This document shows positions 35,440-48,600 of a DNA stretch of 64,000 nucleotides, one piece after another. The stretch is from Saxidomus purpurata. Lineage: Eukaryota > Mollusca > Bivalvia > Venerida > Veneridae. The position numbers were made by a program, and so were the translations under genes. The stretch lies in NCBI GenBank assembly GCA_022818135.1, contig JAFMSR010000019.1:2760357-2824356 (forward strand), given 5' to 3'. Below the pieces are notes generated by a model that saw only the letters and a program-made list of their open reading frames with translations, ran no database searches and had not been told where the DNA came from. Position 1 is the stretch's first letter; every line of letters begins with the position of its first letter.

Positions 35440-37570
35440 TTTGGTGCTCCATATAACTTTATATACAAAACATGAGTCAAATCAATAATAACCCAACATC
35501 ACGCAGGCAAACAACAAGGAAAGCATTTGCATACACGAACACACGTACACACACGCTCGCATACACACGCACGTACGTGTATCAACATACAACCTTGTAA
35601 ATTATTGATTATATAAAATACATGTTTCAAAAGTTTGTGCTATTGTTGAATACTTTACATGTTTATTATATTGCTGTTTCATTGTATTTGCCATATTGCA
35701 TATTCATTAGTTGTAAATGGCCAAAGGCAAATTATTTTGCTGATTTTGCCAATAAACTTGTAATTGAATTGAAATTGAAATTGTTGATGGACATGATATC
35801 TTGGCCAATTAGCATAAATTGTTGTATTTCATATTTTGCTTAATGTATGACAAACTTAAAACGAATGGGTGAGGCCAAAACTTGCATGTTGTTCAAACAA
35901 ACATGGTAAAAATTATGGATCCCCGATCTTTTAAAAATGATAAACAGGATTGTCTCTTATCTGATTTTCACCAAACCTTGTACACAACTTATTTCTTGTC
36001 TTAAAGTTCTCAATAAGGCCATATCGGATTATTCGTGTTTGAGTTTTTGCCTCTGAAAATACAAAAGTTACTTCTTCTAATCTTATTTGCTCGAGCAGAT
36101 CATAGTCACTTAAATACGCTTCAAAGTCAACTGTGTTCTTTATTAAATAAATCTAGCAAATTAAAACGTCCTTATTTCTGCGTCATTGTACGTAACTCAC
36201 TCCTCGGTGATTTGATCGGGCGGGCTCGCTCTAAAATTATGTATATTGCAAGGGGAAGAAACCGTTGGGTTTGATTATTATCTCTAGAGTTATTGCCCTT
36301 TAATTGTTATTTTCTTCTATATTCAATACAAAAAAAACCCACAAAAATTATATTTTTCTAAAGCCGAATATCAAAATTAAATTGTAATTGGCTCAAATAA
36401 TTAGATGATCGCTCATTCTAATATTCACCCTCTACACTTCCTGATTATTTTTTAGAAATGATGCCTCTTATTGGGTGTAGCACTTTTCTTAAATATTCTG
36501 TTTAGAAACTTAAAAAAATGTTTTCTGAAACTAATAGTTCTGATTTGATTTAACTTACAACAACTGAGTTCTAAAAGGTACAAGAATCTTTATTCTAACA
36601 TGATCAGCAACTTTTCGTATATAGATATAGAGGGAAACAGGCGCGTAGGAAGGGTATGGCAGATGTGCATTCATTAAATGAGGGAGGGATCCGAGTGTCA
36701 CCTAGGGCAGAGTGAAGAGTTTGATCGGTGATTCAGGGGGCGAAGCCCCCGGCAAAATATGCTTTGGGGAATTTAAGTAGCTGCCAAGCCCCCAGGCAGC
36801 GCCCTTGTCACAGTTGGCTTGTCAGCGTTTAGAAGTGATTTTACTTAGAGCAGTCACAAGAGCTAGACTAAGTTCATTTATATATCTATGCTTTACTTTG
36901 GTGCTTGTCTTTCTGAAATTTGACCTACGTCAGAGTTGAATCCATGTTGGTCAATGTTATCCTAACATTTTGATATTGTCATACTTGACCGTCTCAGACA
37001 CTTTTACCTGAATTTGAGCTCTCGCCTACTTGGGACGCATTTATAGCTGACCAGAAAAGGCACAAGACGTCATATTTGATACCCAAATTCTCTATCGGCC
37101 GTCGCTGTAGATACGGGCCTTGTAGGAAGTACAAGGGACCGTAAATTTTGGATAATGGTCTCTGTTTGCGAGCTTCAAAGCTTTAAGAAAGATAAAATCT
37201 TATCTCGATAAGGGACCACCTTGTCTTCCAACGGGCTACTATCCCAATCAACCTGAATTTCATGACTGACTATACGGCTCGTTTCTGCCATCGGTTCTCA
37301 GTATGTAGGCTCCGTCGTGCCAGGTTAAGCTGTCGTGCGCAGTTAGAAGGCCGCTCATTTTATATCGAAATAGCCTGCACACCGGAAAATATACGATGAA
37401 TACTTTTACATTAGTAGAATCATCAAACTAGTGTTGAAATTAATACAGATCATTGACGAATATATTAATCCAGTCTAGGTGTAACGTGTTTAAACAATGA
37501 AATTTAAAATTTAAAAATGTACAATGTATATCTCTGAAAAATAATGTGGATTCACCTGCGTACCTGCGTA
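35440..37570. other. Intergenic DNA with a small hairpin
   Basis: No gene recognised. A GC-rich hairpin-like stretch lies near 36,737-36,756 ('gggggcgaagcccccgg'). The phrase 'tttattctaacatgatcagcaacttttcgta' near 36,589 recurs near 37,778, at the edge of the direct-repeat unit below. An (AC)n/(CA)n-rich stretch lies near 35,540-35,580. Confidence 0.4.
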
Positions 37571-37576
37571 TAGGAG

Positions 37577-37725
37577 CTATACGTTATTTAACGATAAATA
37601 CATCATGTTTTCCACGGGCAAAACGTGGGGGTAAATGTAGCACGCGTCCAATCGCATTCCGTGCATGTAAGTTACTATGGAATGTTGCTACGCGTAGATC
37701 ATAGTTCGTGGTATTTTTCAAAGAC
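37577..37725. repeat. Direct repeat of about 145 bp, copy 1
   Basis: Shares 'tttccacgggcaaaacg', 'cacgcgtccaatcgcattcc' and 'ttcgtggtatttttcaaag' with 37,828-37,970. The two copies differ by point changes and a short indel. Confidence 0.7.
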
Positions 37726-37827
37726 AATTTATGTGTTAGAATCGAAATAATAAATGCATCTCTGCATTTTATCGTTTATTCTAACACGATCCGTAACTTT
37801 TCGTATATAAATATAGAGGGAAAGAAG

Positions 37828-37970
37828 TATACATTATTTAACGATAAAATACATCACGTTTTCCACGGGCAAAACGGGTAAATATCGCACGCGTCCAATC
37901 GCATTCCGTGTTTGTAAGTTACTATGGAATGTTGCTTCGCGTCGAACATAGTTCGTGGTATTTTTCAAAG
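37828..37970. repeat. Direct repeat of about 145 bp, copy 2
   Basis: Second copy, about 250 bases after the first. Together with the palindromes that follow, it forms a composite repeat cluster. Confidence 0.7.
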
Positions 37971-37999
37971 ATTATTTCGTGTTATTTCGTTTTATCATT

Positions 38000-38101
38000 T
38001 AATAAAATACAGACAGGTATTCGGGTGCGAAAAATTAAATCACTCGTGCTACGCACCCGGAATTAATTATACGCATTCGAATCCCTGATTGTATTTTATT
38101 A
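38000..38101. repeat. Palindromic element, unit 1
   Basis: Outer arms TAATAAAATACAGACAGG and its near complement ending TGTATTTTATTA enclose a second palindrome built on 'attcgggtgcg', 'aaatcactcgtgc' and 'acgcacccg'. No coding frame. Confidence 0.65.
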
Positions 38102-38132
38102 AACGATAATTAGGGACACATTTATTATTTCT

Positions 38133-38234
38133 TAAATAAAATACAGCCAGTCATTCGGATGCGAAAGATTAAATCACTCGTGCTTCGCACTCGTGATTTA
38201 TGTACTACGCATCCGAATTCCTGACTATATTTAA
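38133..38234. repeat. Palindromic element, unit 2
   Basis: A tandem second copy of the same palindrome ('cattcggatgcg' ... 'cgcatccgaattcctgac'). Internal base changes between arms are partly compensated, which keeps the fold. Confidence 0.65.
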
Positions 38235-38239
38235 CTAAA

Positions 38240-39370
38240 CGATAAAATACAGGGACACATTTATTATTTCTTAATTAAAAGTCGGTCATACATAAGAATA
38301 TGTTGACAACACTAGCTTAAAGCTATTTACCGACAAAAACAAAGACATATTACCAAATGTAACAAAGCAACATGTTGTAAGCGAAATATGAAGCATGAGC
38401 AATTATTAAATATGATTAGCAGTATAAAACATAAAACAAATTGATCACATGATATAGGCGGTATGCATAAGAATGGTTGGTCTAAGCATGGACCTATATT
38501 TAGGTCCGTGGACTAAGAAAAGAAAGCTCATAAGTGAGCAGTTACTTAAAGATAAAAGTCCAATACATTTAAAGCATACGACATAAAACACAAGTAAAAA
38601 CTAAAATAAGTATTTTATGGGAAACTACGAAACTAGTAACAAGATAATTGGACATTTAGTACATTGTAAAACAGCTCAAAATTACAGCACAAAACATCTA
38701 AATATGTACAAAACAAAACACTTCTAGCACATTGATATGATGGATGAGTTCTGTATGACTGTAAGATGCAGAAAAACGACTTACCCCTCAGAGATGAGGC
38801 CCAAATGGGGTGGTTAAATTTTAAAAAATGCATTTTTCTTGAAAGGCTTGTCAGAGTTTGATTTGTTGGCAATCAATTTTCTATCATCTCTAGATTCTAG
38901 CAATTGAAAATTTAGAAAATGGATTTTTACGAATAGGAAGGGATGTAGTGTTTTTCTTGAATAATTATTCTATGCACAAACTTAAGAATTATTGTTGTCT
39001 GAAAGTAGTTAGTACTGATTTAATCTAACTGACCACAATTAAGTTCTTCATGACTGTACTTGAACTTTAAGGGAAAAAAAACACCTCGGAGATGAGGTCC
39101 AAGTTGGGTAGTGAAATTTTAAAAATGCTTTTTCCCCTGAAACCATCCTCATGCATCAGTGGTTTGCCAACCTTTCAGACAAACTATGAAATTATGTAAT
39201 GAAATGCTATGGACGTACGAGAATGCCTGAAACAGACAAAGCTACATTGTATTTTTTATGCATTGAACATTCTCCCAGCACCGGATAAGTGACCGGTGTC
39301 TACTCGTCTGATTAATCCGTGATTACATCAACTTTGAAATTATTGCAAAATTTGCTTTTTTAGCCGGCAC
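38240..39370. other. Region upstream of the ACP6-like gene; promoter not identified
   Basis: No TATA box, CpG-rich patch or other promoter signal stands out immediately before the start codon at 39,372. Two blocks share 'ctcagagatgaggccca' / 'ctcggagatgaggtccaa' near 38,787 and 39,085, suggesting a small old duplication. Confidence 0.4.
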
Positions 39371-39371
39371 A

Positions 39372-39614
39372 ATGTCTAAACTCAAATTTTTGCGTGTTTC
39401 TGCCGGTCTTTCAAGTTGTGCAGCTGCTGGCATTGGACTGAATATTTTCAAACGTAATCCAAAGATAGAAGTTGACGAAAATGAAATTCAGAAAACGAAA
39501 CCAGGGAATGGAAGGCGTCAACTTATTTTAGATGGATATGAACTAAAACAAGTTCAAATTATCGTCAGACATGGAGCCAGAACACCAATACACACCATGA
39601 AAAATGTGGAAGAG
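39372..39614 (+). CDS. ACP6: ACP6-like exon 1 (start codon, catalytic RHGARTP)
   Basis: Codes residues 1-81 from ATG 39,372. Upstream context 'ggcacaATGt' has A at -3. Ends ...NVEE before the donor GTAAGA; phase 0. Confidence 0.85.
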
Positions 39615-42600
39615 GTAAGAATGCTGAATGTACATGTCATTTTTAATAGACACAGAAGCCTAATTCATTTGACCCGTTTTTATTTAGACCTGTTTTGTTG
39701 TCAAACCTCAAAGCCTAATTTCAATGTGCAAGAAACCAATCAGAAATTTGCCTTGTTCAACTGGCCCGTGAATCCAACCCCTTGAATCTAAACTACGTCC
39801 AACAAAATCAATGATCTGCCATTGAAAGCTCATGAACTTGATTACAGATTAGTCATTGATCTTTGACGCTAGTACGATATTCCTATTTCTCTTTCTAGTG
39901 TCAAAGACTGTCCTATTGAGTAAACCAACAGGTGTACAATGCAAACTGTGCCTTGTTCATTTTCAAGGTAAACATACCTTTGAGACGAATCTTTACTATA
40001 TAGACAAGACTGAATATAAGCTTCCATTTTTTATAATGAGAACTTAGTATAAGTGTCTTCTCAACTTACCATGAATTCAGCCTTCATACAACTACCCCAA
40101 AAATCTAGCAATTTGTACCCCATATTGAAAAATTGCATATTTTGTCAGATGACTCCTCAATATCTTGCAGCGCATGTAAACATGAAGTTAATTTCTAAAT
40201 ACCCTTAAAAAAAACAACAGACATACAGAAAGGTATAACTGTTGAGCTCATTAAAAAAGACCATCTTTAACTTGAATTTGTCGTAACATAAGTACCTGTA
40301 TGTTTCATTTAATAATCCTGCCCAATACCTAGGGGGGCTTAGATAATATACTGATTGTTTTTTCTATACATGTTTCAAGTCAAGTTTATTTTTAGACGGT
40401 GGTTTTCCCCTCTTATCTCGTCACACGTGTTAGAAGGAATGAGATAAGCTGCATTTTCAAATATGAAATATGTCGCATGAGTCCATGAATGTTTTATTTT
40501 ATGTATAACGCTTATTTCATGCTCAAAACACAAAACTTGGATATTGCATTGATACAATGCTTAGAATTCCATGGGACGACGTCCGTGTTCCTACGTTATT
40601 TTAGTGACTTAGCAAGTGTTTTGATTTCGGCACCGCTAATGTTCAATTCAGTGGAAGATGTTAAAACAGGTTAAAGTCAAAACAACGCTTGTTCTAAATA
40701 TAGAAATTATATTTACTTGGGGAAAACCCAAAAATTATGAAATATGTAATATATTTTGTTTCATTGATCGTGCTCTGGACCAATGAGATATTGTTTATTT
40801 ACAGATCATTAATAATGAGTGATATGTACAATGTACATTGGAACTAATTTTGGTCTGGTGTTCAGATATTGTGTCATATTTTTCAGGTTGATTACAACAA
40901 TCAGATGTTTATTGGAGATCTAGCTCATACAGTGTATAATCATAAGGCAGTAAGTTTAGATGGCGGACCAAGACCGTTCTCTGGATATGATCGCCATTAC
41001 AGCAGTAAGGACAAACTACTAAAGGTAATGCATTCAGTTTTGCATGAAAATCTTTCAGGGGTATTCTAGACACAAGTGGAAACATCATTCCTGGGACCCA
41101 ATCACAACATCTTAGTTAAAAGTAGCCTCAGGACTATATTTCATTTTAAAATTGTGTCAATAGAGGCTGCTTTTTTCATTGGATCTTTAAGAAACTTGGT
41201 CAGAATGACAGCCTTGATGAAATGTAAGAAGAGTTTGAATATGGATCACCATGGGGTCAAATCATAGAAAAACTTTGTGTATGCAATATGGGTTGCATTT
41301 TTCATTGGGGTTTCATGAAACTTGGTCAGAATGGCTTTCTTGATGAATTTTACATTGAGTTTGCATATTGGTCTCAGGTGAGCCATATAAGGGCAAAGGC
41401 CATCTTGGCCCTCCTGTTTTTCACATTTCTATCTTATTATTCACATTTCTATCACAGTTTTCACACTTCTATCATATTATTTTTCACATTTCTGTCATAT
41501 TTTTTACATTTCGATCATAGTTTTCACATTTTCATCATAGTTTACACATTTCTGTAACAGTTTTCACATAATTTTCTTTTACATTTTTCACATTTCTATC
41601 ACATTTTTCATATTTCTTTCAAGGTTTTCACATTTCTATCACATTTTTCACATTTCTATCACATTTTTCATATTTTATCAAGATTTTTCTATATATGTAA
41701 TATTTTTCACATTTCTACCACATTTTTCATATTTTATCAATAATTTTCTATATCTGTAATATTTTTCACATTTCTATCACATTTTTCACATTTCTACCTT
41801 TCACATTTCTGTCATATTTTTTACATTCTATCATTTTCACTTTTTTCATATTTATCAACATTTTCACATAGTTATCTTTTACATTTCAATTTTATCACAT
41901 TTTTCATATTTCTTTCAAGGTTTTCACATTTCTATCACATTTTTCACATTTTATCAAGATTTTTGTATATATGTAATATTTTTCACATTTCTAACACATT
42001 TTTCATATTTTATCAATAATTTTCTATATCTGTAATATTTTTCACATTTCTACCACATTTTTCATATTTTATCTACATTTTTCTATATCTGTAATATTTT
42101 TCACATTTCTATCATATTTTTCACATTTCTATCACATTTTTCACATTTAATTTTCACAGGGAGGAGCTGTAAGAGGAGACCTAACAAAGCTCGGTCAAGA
42201 TCAGATGTATTTAATTGGGCAGTTGCTACGGAAACAGTATATAAATGAAGCCAAATTACTAGACAGTGAATTTAACCCTGCTGAAATATAGTAAGTGCCG
42301 CATTCTTTGATGATTTCTGCTATAAATTGGGTTATTTTCACATACTGAGAATTTCGTAGCAGACAGAAATATTCGCGAATTTAATATTAAACCTATGTGA
42401 AATGAATGTTTCACAAGATTTCAAATTAGCAAAGTGGGATATCTGCGAAAATAACAAAAAAAATAAATCATCACAAAAATTACCCATTTTACAGTATGTG
42501 TTAGGCAGCATATGATAATACAATTGTGGTTCAGATAAAATGCTCGAAAAAAGGTAGGTTTTTTTTTTGTCAAAATATTTCGTTTAAGATTAGATATTAA

Positions 42601-45600
42601 CATCTTTCTTTACGGGGTCAATGAAAAGTGGCTGATTTAGGTTTTGACTACATAAAGATGAAGCCGCCGTGGCCCAGTGGTAGCACGTTCGCCTCAAGAT
42701 AGAAGGGCCCTAAGTTCGATCCCTACCATCGCCATGTCGGTAGTGTCCTTAGGCAAGACACAAATAATTCCACATTGCCTCTCTCTCTTCGAGGTTGATT
42801 CCATCTGGAATGAGTCTCGTGAGCAATTAATATAAGTTGTAAGAACTTGTTTCGCAATTGAGAATAAATAAATTAGTATAAACTAAAAAGAATTACGGCC
42901 CATAAAATAGGCAGAGTATTTTTTTAATTTTGGCGTACTTCTTGTCAACACAGGACCTATACATAGTGAGCTTGAATAATAAAGCATTTCCCACTTAGTA
43001 ACTGCAGATAATTTAGGCTGAGATTCCTACTTGGTGGGGAACACCAGTCCTGTTTGCTGCATGATACAAGACTTAGTATTTTTCAACTTAAAATCTTTCT
43101 TCCTAAATAAACAATTGTTACATTTACATTTTGTATCAAGTAAATAAACAGTCGAAAGATTTGTCTATACACTTAAATAAAATCTTAGTTTGGGTTGAAG
43201 AATAAAGTCCTGCTATCCAACTGAACTATCATTGCCTTATACATTTTGTAGCATACGGTCGACAAATACGAACCGGACCGTTGGTACAGCTAGATGCTTG
43301 GTAGCGGGAATGTTTGGAGCGCAAAGACTTAACAAATTATCAGGTAAGCAACTCAACTTACCAGCATCACTACAGTCACACTTAAGTTATGCAGTCCAGC
43401 TAAGGAATAAAATAATATTGGCTACTTAAAGTGGCCGACATACATGTACATTGAATCACATTTCGTGTTTACTGGAGAAAAGATATGTCTGTTTTCCTCA
43501 GATCTCCTAGGCACATTGATTTTACGATTGAAAGTAAATGTGCCTACATGTATGTTCCTATCTATTTTAAGGTCAAAGGTGGAGGTCATTATAATTTTTG
43601 GTACAAGACCTGATTCCATTCAGTATTCTTAGAGTGCAAGGGCATTGATTTTCAAAAACTTGGTAGTGACCTACATTGTAGCTTGGTCATATCAAATGTT
43701 TTTGAGGTCATTAGGTCAAAAGTCATGGTGACCCAGGAAAATTCAATGGTTTCCAATGAATGTCTCAACAGTTAGGCCTAGGATCATTACTTGAAGACTA
43801 AATAGGGTCCATGTGGTCAAAGCAAGAACACAATTCTAGTATAAGAAGTCAGTTTTAGCTCATTAGACTTGATGGATACATGGACATTCTGATTTTCAGC
43901 ATTGTCTGCTGTTATCTCCATCTGCAGTCACATATGTTGGCTATGTATTTATCAATTTCTTTATACAACAGATGTGCCTTTAAGATTGATAGCAATTTAT
44001 AACATAATGCAGTTTCCATCTGTCACATAATTATGTTAACATAATTTCATTTTAGTGGATAAATATGAAGCAAAAGCCTTCAGCAGCATATTCTCTGTCA
44101 CTATAAATTGGGAAATTTTTGTTACGAAAATTTCGTGATTTATGTGCAGACAGATCAATTTTATTCACAAATTTTTAATTCATTTTTTGATTCGCAAAAA
44201 TAGAATTCTTTTATAGTAAAACTATCTGAAATGGATCTTTTGGGCGATTTTTAAATCAGCAAAGTGGGAACTTTGCAAAAATAGCGAAATTAGATATTTT
44301 CAAATATAAATAAATTTACAGTATGAAAGTCGTAATGTGTACCGAGTGTACAGAGATTTAAGCATCACTTTAGTGTCCCTTTCTTCTTTGATGACCCACC
44401 TTCCTGGTCAAGCAAATAAGGTCGTTCACTTGACATGCCTGGTTTTTCGTTTTGTTTCTCAGAGTTAATGCCTTTTTAAACCGTATTTCAGTTATTTTTA
44501 CATGCGGCCACTTAACTTTACTGGGAAAAATGAGTAGTATCATGCTATCTTCTGTAAGAAACTGCCAACTTTGTCATATAAATAGACATGTGGTCTGTAG
44601 CAGGGTTTGAACCCTTGACCCTCAATGTGAAGTAACAGTGATGCTACTTGAACCACTTGACCAAGGAGGTGGCTTGTGAATGGTTGTTTAAGGTTACTGA
44701 CCATACCTGCCTATCTGGTTTTGCTGTTAAAGTTGCTGACTGTGATCAAATGGTTAAGATCGTTAACTTGAATTTCCGCTGAAGTCTAGAGGTTCAAAAG
44801 ATGGTTCACTATACAATGCTATAGAAATTTGTAGGGTCAGTATAGTATATACATGTAGGGCTTATTTGCTCCACCTGTTCATTATTAACAGCGTTAACTA
44901 TTCAGGCAGTTAGTTATCAGTGAGTAAACCTTTGTACTTGTATAAGCATCCTTCAAATTGAAAGAAGAAAAACTTAACAGGAAAAAGACTTTAGTGTTGA
45001 AATACTCTATTTGTATATTACAGCATTCGTTCAGCTAGTTACATTAGCAGAACAGTTGACATGTACTGTTCAGTGCCTTGTCAACAACACGTCTAACACT
45101 TATAATTACAATTAGCTGTCAGGTAATTGATCCCCAGTGTCAGTTTTACCTTACCATGCTTAATGCTTTCATTGTAAGGCCAAAAAAAGTGTGTGTGTTT
45201 CAGTGTCTCTATAAGTGTTTCAGAGGAAAAAAAACACAAGATAAAAAAAAGTAAATAAAAAAAACCTGCCAACTAATTTACCTTAATTTTTAGCTCGACT
45301 ATTCGGAGAATATGGAGAGCTATTACAGTCACTTGTGCGTCGGCGTCGGCGTTGCTTCTTTGGTTAAAGTTTTGCCTGCTAAGTACTATCATGCACATAT
45401 CTCAGTAACCACTTATGATATTGACTTGAAACTTTGTTCATGTCTTTAGGGGTGTCATACAATCAAGGCAGATAACTCTTGAAAAAATTTAGTACAAATT
45501 ATGGCCCTTGTTTGACTTTTGAAAATTTGGTTAAAGTTTTGCCTGCTAGGTACTATCATGCACATATCTCAGTAACCACTTATGATATTGACTTGAAACT

Positions 45601-48600
45601 TTGTTCATGTCTTTAGGGGTGTCACACAGTCAAGACAGATAACTCTTGTTTAAATTTAGTACAAATTATGGCCCTTGTTTGACTTTGAATATTTGGTTAA
45701 AGTTTTGCCTGCTAGGTACTATCATGCACATATCTCAGTAACCACTTATGAATTGACTTGAAACTTCGTTAATGTCTCTAGGGGTGTCACACAGTCAAGT
45801 CAGATAACTCTTTGTATAAATTAGTACTAATTATGGCCCTTGTTTGACTTTTGAAAATTTGGTTAAAGTTTTGCCTGCTAGGTACTATCATGCACATATC
45901 TCAGTAACCACTTATGATATTGACTTGAAACTTTTTTAATGTCTTAAGAGGTGTCACAAGTCAAGACAGATAACTCTTGTTTTAAATTTAGTGCAATTAT
46001 GGCCCTTGTTTGACTTTTGAAAATTTGGTAAAGTTTTTGCATGCAAGGTACTATCATGCACATATCACAGTAACCACTTATATATATGATAGTTATATCA
46101 AACCTTGCAATAGTGTTCAGGGTAAATTTTGTATCAAACAATTAATTTACAAAAAATTAAATCTACAGTTATAGATTTTGACTTTTTTTATGATTCAACT
46201 TTCCTAGTTTATACTTAATAGTTAGCAGAACTTTGTTTTGCTATTATACTGATAAAAGTTTTGTTTTATTAGCAAAACCCACAATAGTCAGCGTGCTGTC
46301 TATGGACAGCTCTTTTTTTTTTCAGGCCCTTTCGGGTAACCCCATTTATTTTCCCCGTCAATGGTTACATAGCGGTCGGAGAACCATCCCCTATTAAGCT
46401 TACAATATTGTAGTATATATTATTATAACCTTAAATTTTTCTGCAAAGAGACTGGAAATGCACAGATTTTTTTTGATTGGATTGTGCACTCTGTTGAACA
46501 AAGCCTTGTCTTCCCTGACATTCGGTGTAGACTGAGGTGTTCCTTTGCATCCAGGCCATCAGCTGAGGTCATAGTCTACACTGTTAGCCTGTTTGATTGG
46601 TAAATTGTCATGATGAACACTTCTAAAATTGAAATGGTACAGTCTTATTTATAGCTAAACAGAGTTGCATGGTCAGTTTTAATTTTGCTTAATTTGGTTT
46701 AATATTTGAAAGTTTAAAAGTTTGAGCTCACCTAAGCAGGAAGAGCTCAAATTGTTGTGAGCTTTATTAAGAACGTTGGTTGTTATAGTTGACATCTTGC
46801 TGTAACAGGATGTCCTCTGAAACTGCTGTGCCGATTGTGTCTAAACTTCATTACCATCATTTTGCTTGGTCTATTTCATGAGATTAAAATTTAATCAAAT
46901 CTAGTGAAAACACACCGAACACTGTTGCCATGGGAATTGCAAGGAAAAACAGCATGGAATTTTTTGTAAAAAAATTAATGAAAAATCTTATTTTGAACTA
47001 TTAATGGCTGGATGTCAAAACAAATTTTTACATAATTGTTCCTTCAGCCACTTCTTTCTTCAGACTTCCCTCAAAATGATTTCTCTTAATTTCATCACAA
47101 GAAAACTTAAGAAATAGAGGATAATTGTTGGTTTCGGTGTAAGATCACGTTATAATTTCACCGAGTGGGCACCAAAAGTGATATTTTCATGAGTGGCGCA
47201 GCCACGAGTGAAAATGACAACTTTTGGTGTTCACGAGTGAAATTAACATGATATTACACCGAAACCAACAATTTTTAGCTCGACTTTTCTATGAAAAGGG
47301 GAGCTATCCTACTCGCCCCGGCGTCGGCGTTGGCGTCACACCTTGGTTAAGTTTTTCGTACCACCCCACTTTATTTCAGAAGTATTAGAGGTATGGCTTT
47401 GAAACTTACCATACTTGTTTACCATCATAACCTCCATCTACAGACAAGAGTACATAACTCTGTCAAGGTTTTTGACAGAATTATGGCCCTTTTTTAGCTC
47501 GACTTTTCTGTGAAAAGGGGAGCTATCCTACTCGCCCCGGCGTCGGCGTTGGCGTCACACCTTGGTTAAGTTTTTCGTACCACCCCACTTTATTTCAGAA
47601 GTATTAGAGGTATGGCTTTGAAACTTACCATACTTGTTTACCATCATAACCTCCATCTACAGACAAGAGTACATAACTCTGTCAAGGTTTTTGACAGAAT
47701 TATGGCCCTTTTTTTACTTAGAAAGTGTATTGAGCTTGGTTAAGTTTTTCGTACCACCTCACTTTATTTCAAAACCATTGGAGGTATTGCTTTGAAACAA
47801 ACATACTTGTTTACCATCACGACCTTCATCAACAGACAAGAGGACATAACTCTGTCAAGGTTTTTGACAGAATTATGCCCCTTTTTGACTTAGAAAATAC
47901 ATTGAATATGGGTAAAATCCACTTATTGCCTTAGCCCTTTGAGATATTGCTTTGAAACTTTTTAATGTTATTTCACATCATTACCCCCATCTGTAGGCAA
48001 GAGAAGGTAACTCTGTCAGGGATTTGTTTTAAAAATTAAGGCCTTTTATCGACTTAGAATCTTGGTTAAGTTTTTCGTACCAGTCCACTTTTTGACTGAA
48101 CTGTTTGAGATATTAATTTGAAAGTTGGAATACTTGTTTACCATCATGATTCCCAAACATGGGCAGGAGAAGGTAATTCTGTCAAGGATTTTATTTAAAT
48201 TATGGCCCTTTTTGACTTAGAAACTCAGTAAAAATTTTCATTCCTGTCCACTTGTTAACTTATCCATTTGAGATATTACTTTGAAAGTTGGAGTACTTAT
48301 GTACCATCGTAAGACCTATCTGTAAGCAAAAGAAGATAACTCTGTGAAAAATTTTCTTGATTTGTACTTAGAAATTCCTAGTTAAAGTCTTGTGTGCCCT
48401 TAACTGTCAAAGTTTTGTTTTATTGGCAAGCACTAAAAAAGTCGAGCACGCTGTCCTACTGACAGCTCTTGTTTACTTAGAAAGTGTATTGAGCTTGGTT
48501 AAGTTTTTCGTACCACCTCACTTTATTTCAAAACCATTGGAGGTATTGCTTTGAAACTAACCATACTTGTTTACCATCACGACCTTCATCAACAGACAAG

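Noticed and set aside
34707..35480. Open frames rich in Lys or Phe
   Set aside because: They are translations of homopolymer runs.
39615..40886. An extra exon between ACP6 exons 1 and 2 (open frames at 39,856 and 40,489)
   Set aside because: Exons 1 and 2 join in phase and align through the conserved region without a gap, so no further exon is needed.
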